A stretch of DNA of 8,760 bases, taken from the NCBI GenBank assembly GCA_018623655.1, contig JAAZVG010000057.1:1-8760 (forward strand). Reading direction: 5' to 3'. The notes under the pieces are model-generated. The model worked only from the letters and a program-made list of their open reading frames with translations, searched no databases and was not told the DNA's origin. Numbering within the stretch: the first letter of the stretch is position 1; every line of letters starts with the position of its first letter. This stretch comes from Flavobacteriaceae bacterium. Lineage in GTDB: Bacteria > Bacteroidota > Bacteroidia > Flavobacteriales > Flavobacteriaceae. The position numbers and the translations under genes are program-made. Of the stretch, positions 6,357-8,760 are shown piece by piece.

Positions 6357-6387
6357 AAAAAAAGCCTTCTTCTGATGAGTCTTTTTT
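6357..6387. terminator. Likely bidirectional terminator between convergent genes
   Basis: AAAAAAG (6358-6364) can pair with CTTTTTT (6381-6387), with two or three more pairs inside (C6366-G6379, T6367-A6378, T6368-G6377 wobble) after one mismatch. The stem is weak in GC, but the A-run on one side and T-run on the other give a U-tract in both directions. It lies in the 57-bp gap between the phosphate transporter and the 5'-nucleotidase, both of which would need a terminator here. Confidence 0.5.
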
Positions 6388-6400
6388 ATTGTCCCGTTTT

Positions 6401-7852
6401 CTAATTCGTACAGCCACTGTAGTCGACTGGTCCAGTAGCGTGTGACCTAAAAAACTCGATGAGATAATCAGCGGTAGTGAGATCATATATATAATTCGGC
6501 TCGGCGAAGAGCGAAGAAAAAACATTAGTCAGATAATCGTTAATACTTAAGGTAACCGATGTATTATCATCTAATAAATTTCCTTGGACATCTGCAATTT
6601 CAATCTGCTCCCCTTGAAAAATCAAATTATAATGAGTTGAATAACTGTAACTCGTTGGAATAGATTCTAGTACATTCTCCATTTCAGCTACCGTAAAATT
6701 ATAGGTCTCGAATCCATTGCCAAAAGGGTCGATAGTATAGATGTCGAAGGGGGTAACTTCTCCTTGATCGAGATTAGCTCGCACTCCGCCTCTATTTTGA
6801 ATAATAAAGTCTGAGCCTGAAACCTGTCTAAGCGCATCAGTGTAGAAACAAGCTGTTTCATCTCGCGAATGATTTATTGCAGAGCTGCCGATCACTTCGT
6901 AGAATTCTGGCTTGTTATTATATGTATTAACAAGATCTGCAAGTTCAGCGTTTTCGCTAATATTTAGATTGTCAAGATTAATAAGTTGCCAAGAATAATC
7001 TGTGGTTCCATCTTCGTAGAGTTTGATTGTAGTCTTACCTAAAGTTTCGAGGTGGGCTCCTGACATTACCATAAAATCTTCACCAACAGCGATACCATAT
7101 TCTTTATTGGTATGACCTCCTATAACTAAATCGATAAAGGGATTTGCTCTAAGTAAAGCCTCATCACTTACCTCTCCTTGGTGGGTAAGGGCGACGAGTA
7201 AATCTGCCCCAGTCTCATTCTTCAGATTAGAAAATTTACTAAATCCTGCATTTCCATCAACGAAGGTCAGCCCTTCTATTTTTCTCGGATGAGTGAGTGG
7301 GTATCCTCCTGGGGTGCTCGTCTCCACTACTCCAACAAATGCAATTTTCACGCCTCCCTTTTCAATTACGGTATATTCGGGGACTTGGGCTAAAGCTCCT
7401 GAACCTCCGTCGACATTGTAGCATACAAATTCAAAGCTTGCCTGATTGATTCTTGCGGATAGTGCTTCTTGTCCATAATCAAACTCATGATTGCCGATTA
7501 CGTTTACATCTAGACCGGTTTTTGATAATAGATCAATAAGCGGAAACCCTTTGTCTGGGTGAAAATCGACGATAGGATTTCCTGAAAATAAATCTCCAGC
7601 ACTAACAAAGAACACCTTGTCGCTTTTCTCTCGTTCTTGATCGAGCAGTGTTTTCAATTTGGGGAAATTATAGATACGCCCGTGAACATCATTAACAGAG
7701 AAAATAACGATCTCTGTAAATGTTTTTGGCGGTGATGGTTCTACTTTAGGTAATGGGTCTGTTCCCGAAGAGCACGCGCTCAAAACTGCCGCAAACAGCG
7801 ATAATAGGATAGTTGTCATAAATGCATTATGTGATTTCATTCTAACGATCAT
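6401..7852 (-). CDS. UshA-type metallophosphatase / 5'-nucleotidase lipoprotein
   Basis: Extracytoplasmic two-metal phosphoesterase of 483 residues that probably releases phosphate from nucleotides or related esters. The N-terminus ends in the lipobox L-S-A-C (C27), followed by a Pro-rich linker (to about 43). The metallophosphatase domain has VNDVHG (D55, H57), SAGDLFSG (D87), GNHEFDYG (N121, H122), ALTHQGE (H224) and IGGHTN (H247, N249), the full ligand series of the family; N249 stands where E. coli UshA has Gln and many others His. The C-terminal nucleotidase domain shows NRGGVRANL (353-361) and IDPFGN (374-379). The usual GGDG[YF] loop after the NDYL motif (438-441) is replaced by TNVFSSLF, so substrate choice may differ. 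An alternative ATG at 7840 (MKSHNAFMTT) gives a more typical signal peptide and is equally likely. It converges on a phosphate transporter, which fits phosphorus scavenging. Confidence 0.9.
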   Translation of the reverse strand: MIVRMKSHNAFMTTILLSLFAAVLSACSSGTDPLPKVEPSPPKTFTEIVIFSVNDVHGRIYNFPKLKTLLDQEREKSDKVFFVSAGDLFSGNPIVDFHPDKGFPLIDLLSKTGLDVNVIGNHEFDYGQEALSARINQASFEFVCYNVDGGSGALAQVPEYTVIEKGGVKIAFVGVVETSTPGGYPLTHPRKIEGLTFVDGNAGFSKFSNLKNETGADLLVALTHQGEVSDEALLRANPFIDLVIGGHTNKEYGIAVGEDFMVMSGAHLETLGKTTIKLYEDGTTDYSWQLINLDNLNISENAELADLVNTYNNKPEFYEVIGSSAINHSRDETACFYTDALRQVSGSDFIIQNRGGVRANLDQGEVTPFDIYTIDPFGNGFETYNFTVAEMENVLESIPTSYSYSTHYNLIFQGEQIEIADVQGNLLDDNTSVTLSINDYLTNVFSSLFAEPNYIYDLTTADYLIEFFRSHATGPVDYSGCTN

Positions 7853-7856
7853 TCAT

Positions 7857-7864
7857 TAACTTTA
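7857..7864 (+). promoter_or_regulatory. Weak candidate -7 box for the DUF3089 gene
   Basis: TAACTTTA matches TAnnTTTG except at the last base and ends 18 bp before the ATG at 7883, the same geometry as the perfect box before the phosphate transporter (19 bp). No TTG at a suitable distance upstream was found. If real, it overlaps the very start of the divergent 5'-nucleotidase gene. Confidence 0.25.
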
Positions 7865-7882
7865 CTAATCGATTCAAAAGCT

Positions 7883-8760
7883 ATGAAAAACAAATGGTTA
7901 CTTATTATACTCGGTGTTTTTCTTCTCAGTTGTGGTTCTACAAAGATAGTTCCATTTGACTCAGTAGACACCCCTAAAAGTCCTGATTATTCAAAGAGTG
8001 AAAGTTGGGCGGTTCTCCCGGGACAATATCCCACCCCATTGTCTGAAGTGGTTGGGGTACAAGACTTGAAGCCCATTGATGTGTTTTTTATCTATCCGAC
8101 GCTATTCAGCGATAAAAAAGACCCTGCATGGAATGCTGATATTTATCGATCAGACCTAAGAGAAGAAGTAATCGCTCTAAGTGTGACCTACCAGGCTTCT
8201 GCCTTTACAGATGCTGGTAATTTATATGTGCCCTTTTATAGACAGGCTCACTATAAAGTTTTCAATAATAACTTGAGACCTATTGCGGGTAATACGTGGA
8301 ATATTGCCTATGAAGATGTAAAAACCGCTTTTGAATATTATTTAGAGCATTACAACAAGGGCAAGGGGATCATTATCGCCGGCCATTCTCAAGGAAGTAT
8401 GCATGGGAGTAAGCTAGTAAAAGATTTCTTCGACGGAACCGAACTTCAAAGTCAACTCGTTGCAGCATACTTACCAGGAGCCGGAATCGAGACTCTGTAT
8501 TTTAGCACATTAAAGCCTCTTGAAACCCCAGAGTCAATAGGAGGTTATGTAAGCTGGAATACCTATAAATCTGGTAAATTACCCAAGCGCTATGGAAGCT
8601 ATTATGAAGGACGACTAACATCCAATCCTATTACTTGGAATAACTTAAAAACGACGACCTTCGAAAATCACAAGGGGCTCTTATACTACGATAAAGCGAT
8701 TTATCCTAAGAGCATAACCATTGAAATGATTGACGGAATGATTTGGGCTTCTTTGCCCAG
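7883..8760 (+). CDS. DUF3089 alpha/beta-hydrolase lipoprotein, C-terminus cut by window edge
   Basis: The open frame from the ATG at 7883 runs without a stop to the last base; 292 residues are visible. The signal peptide MKNKWLLIILGVFLLSC ends in a lipobox (C17), so a membrane-anchored lipoprotein is predicted. The mature part shows DUF3089 hallmarks in order: PIDVFFIYPTLF (64-75), YQASAFTDAGNLYVPFYRQA (103-122) and the nucleophile elbow IAGHSQGSM (165-173) with S169 as predicted catalytic serine, followed by AAYLPGAG (194-201). This is the alpha/beta-hydrolase fold related to lipases and esterases; no natural substrate is established for the family. Family length suggests only a few dozen residues are missing. 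It is divergent from the 5'-nucleotidase gene, with 30-42 bp between the starts, so they share a control region. A near -7 box, TAACTTTA (7857-7864), lies 18 bp before the ATG. Confidence 0.9.
   Translation, partial: MKNKWLLIILGVFLLSCGSTKIVPFDSVDTPKSPDYSKSESWAVLPGQYPTPLSEVVGVQDLKPIDVFFIYPTLFSDKKDPAWNADIYRSDLREEVIALSVTYQASAFTDAGNLYVPFYRQAHYKVFNNNLRPIAGNTWNIAYEDVKTAFEYYLEHYNKGKGIIIAGHSQGSMHGSKLVKDFFDGTELQSQLVAAYLPGAGIETLYFSTLKPLETPESIGGYVSWNTYKSGKLPKRYGSYYEGRLTSNPITWNNLKTTTFENHKGLLYYDKAIYPKSITIEMIDGMIWASLP

Noticed and set aside
6424..6436. Small inverted repeat ACTGG-T-CCAGT near the 3' end of the nucleotidase gene
   Set aside because: It encodes part of the C-terminus in frame, and the five-base arms are too short to call a site.
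1..8760. CRISPR array, tRNA/rRNA, complete insertion sequence, toxin-antitoxin or defence system
   Set aside because: No spaced direct repeats, RNA gene signatures, DDE transposase or recognisable defence domains were found; the only mobile-like trace is the orphan zinc-ribbon/HTH gene.

Overview
The window most likely comes from a member of the Bacteroidota. The evidence is moderate GC with A/T-rich intergenic DNA, starts without a clear Shine-Dalgarno sequence, a perfect Bacteroidota-type -7 box (TAnnTTTG) before the phosphate transporter, several short lipoprotein signals ending in L-S-[GA]-C or L-L-S-C, and family choices common in that phylum: a DUF4212/sodium symporter pair, a PiT transporter with a fused PhoU-like tail, and a DUF3089 lipoprotein. 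Genus cannot be told from the sequence alone.

Layout. Bases 1-715 (minus strand) hold a two-gene transport unit: the DUF4212 small subunit, then 2 bp later a sodium:solute symporter that runs off the left edge. Bases 874-1299 (minus strand) hold an orphan IS1/IS1595-type zinc-ribbon plus helix-turn-helix protein with no catalytic transposase domain. Its two ends coincide with related A/T-rich repeat modules. A 258-bp divergent intergenic region (1300-1557) carries a perfect 21-bp palindrome that looks like a Fur-family operator. It is followed by a plus-strand operon (1558-3977) of a GMC flavoprotein dehydrogenase with a probable 3Fe-4S cluster and its Tat/lipoprotein small subunit. A 763-residue PiT phosphate transporter with a PhoU-like tail follows (4052-6343). 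It ends tail-to-tail, across a likely bidirectional terminator, with a minus-strand UshA-type 5'-nucleotidase lipoprotein (6401-7852). Divergent from that, 30-42 bp away, a DUF3089 alpha/beta-hydrolase lipoprotein starts at 7883 and runs off the right edge.

How the parts fit. The left side is carbon uptake (sodium-driven, probably a small organic acid) beside a possible transposon-derived regulator. The middle is periplasmic or surface oxidation of a sugar or glycoside, with electrons leaving through FAD and an Fe-S cluster to an acceptor not encoded here, possibly under iron control. The right side suggests phosphorus acquisition, with extracytoplasmic nucleotide dephosphorylation next to inorganic phosphate uptake. 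No CRISPR array, tRNA, rRNA, complete insertion sequence or obvious defence system is present. The strongest candidates for something new are the orphan transposase-derived DNA-binding gene with its bracketing repeats, and the Fur-like palindrome before the Fe-S dehydrogenase operon.
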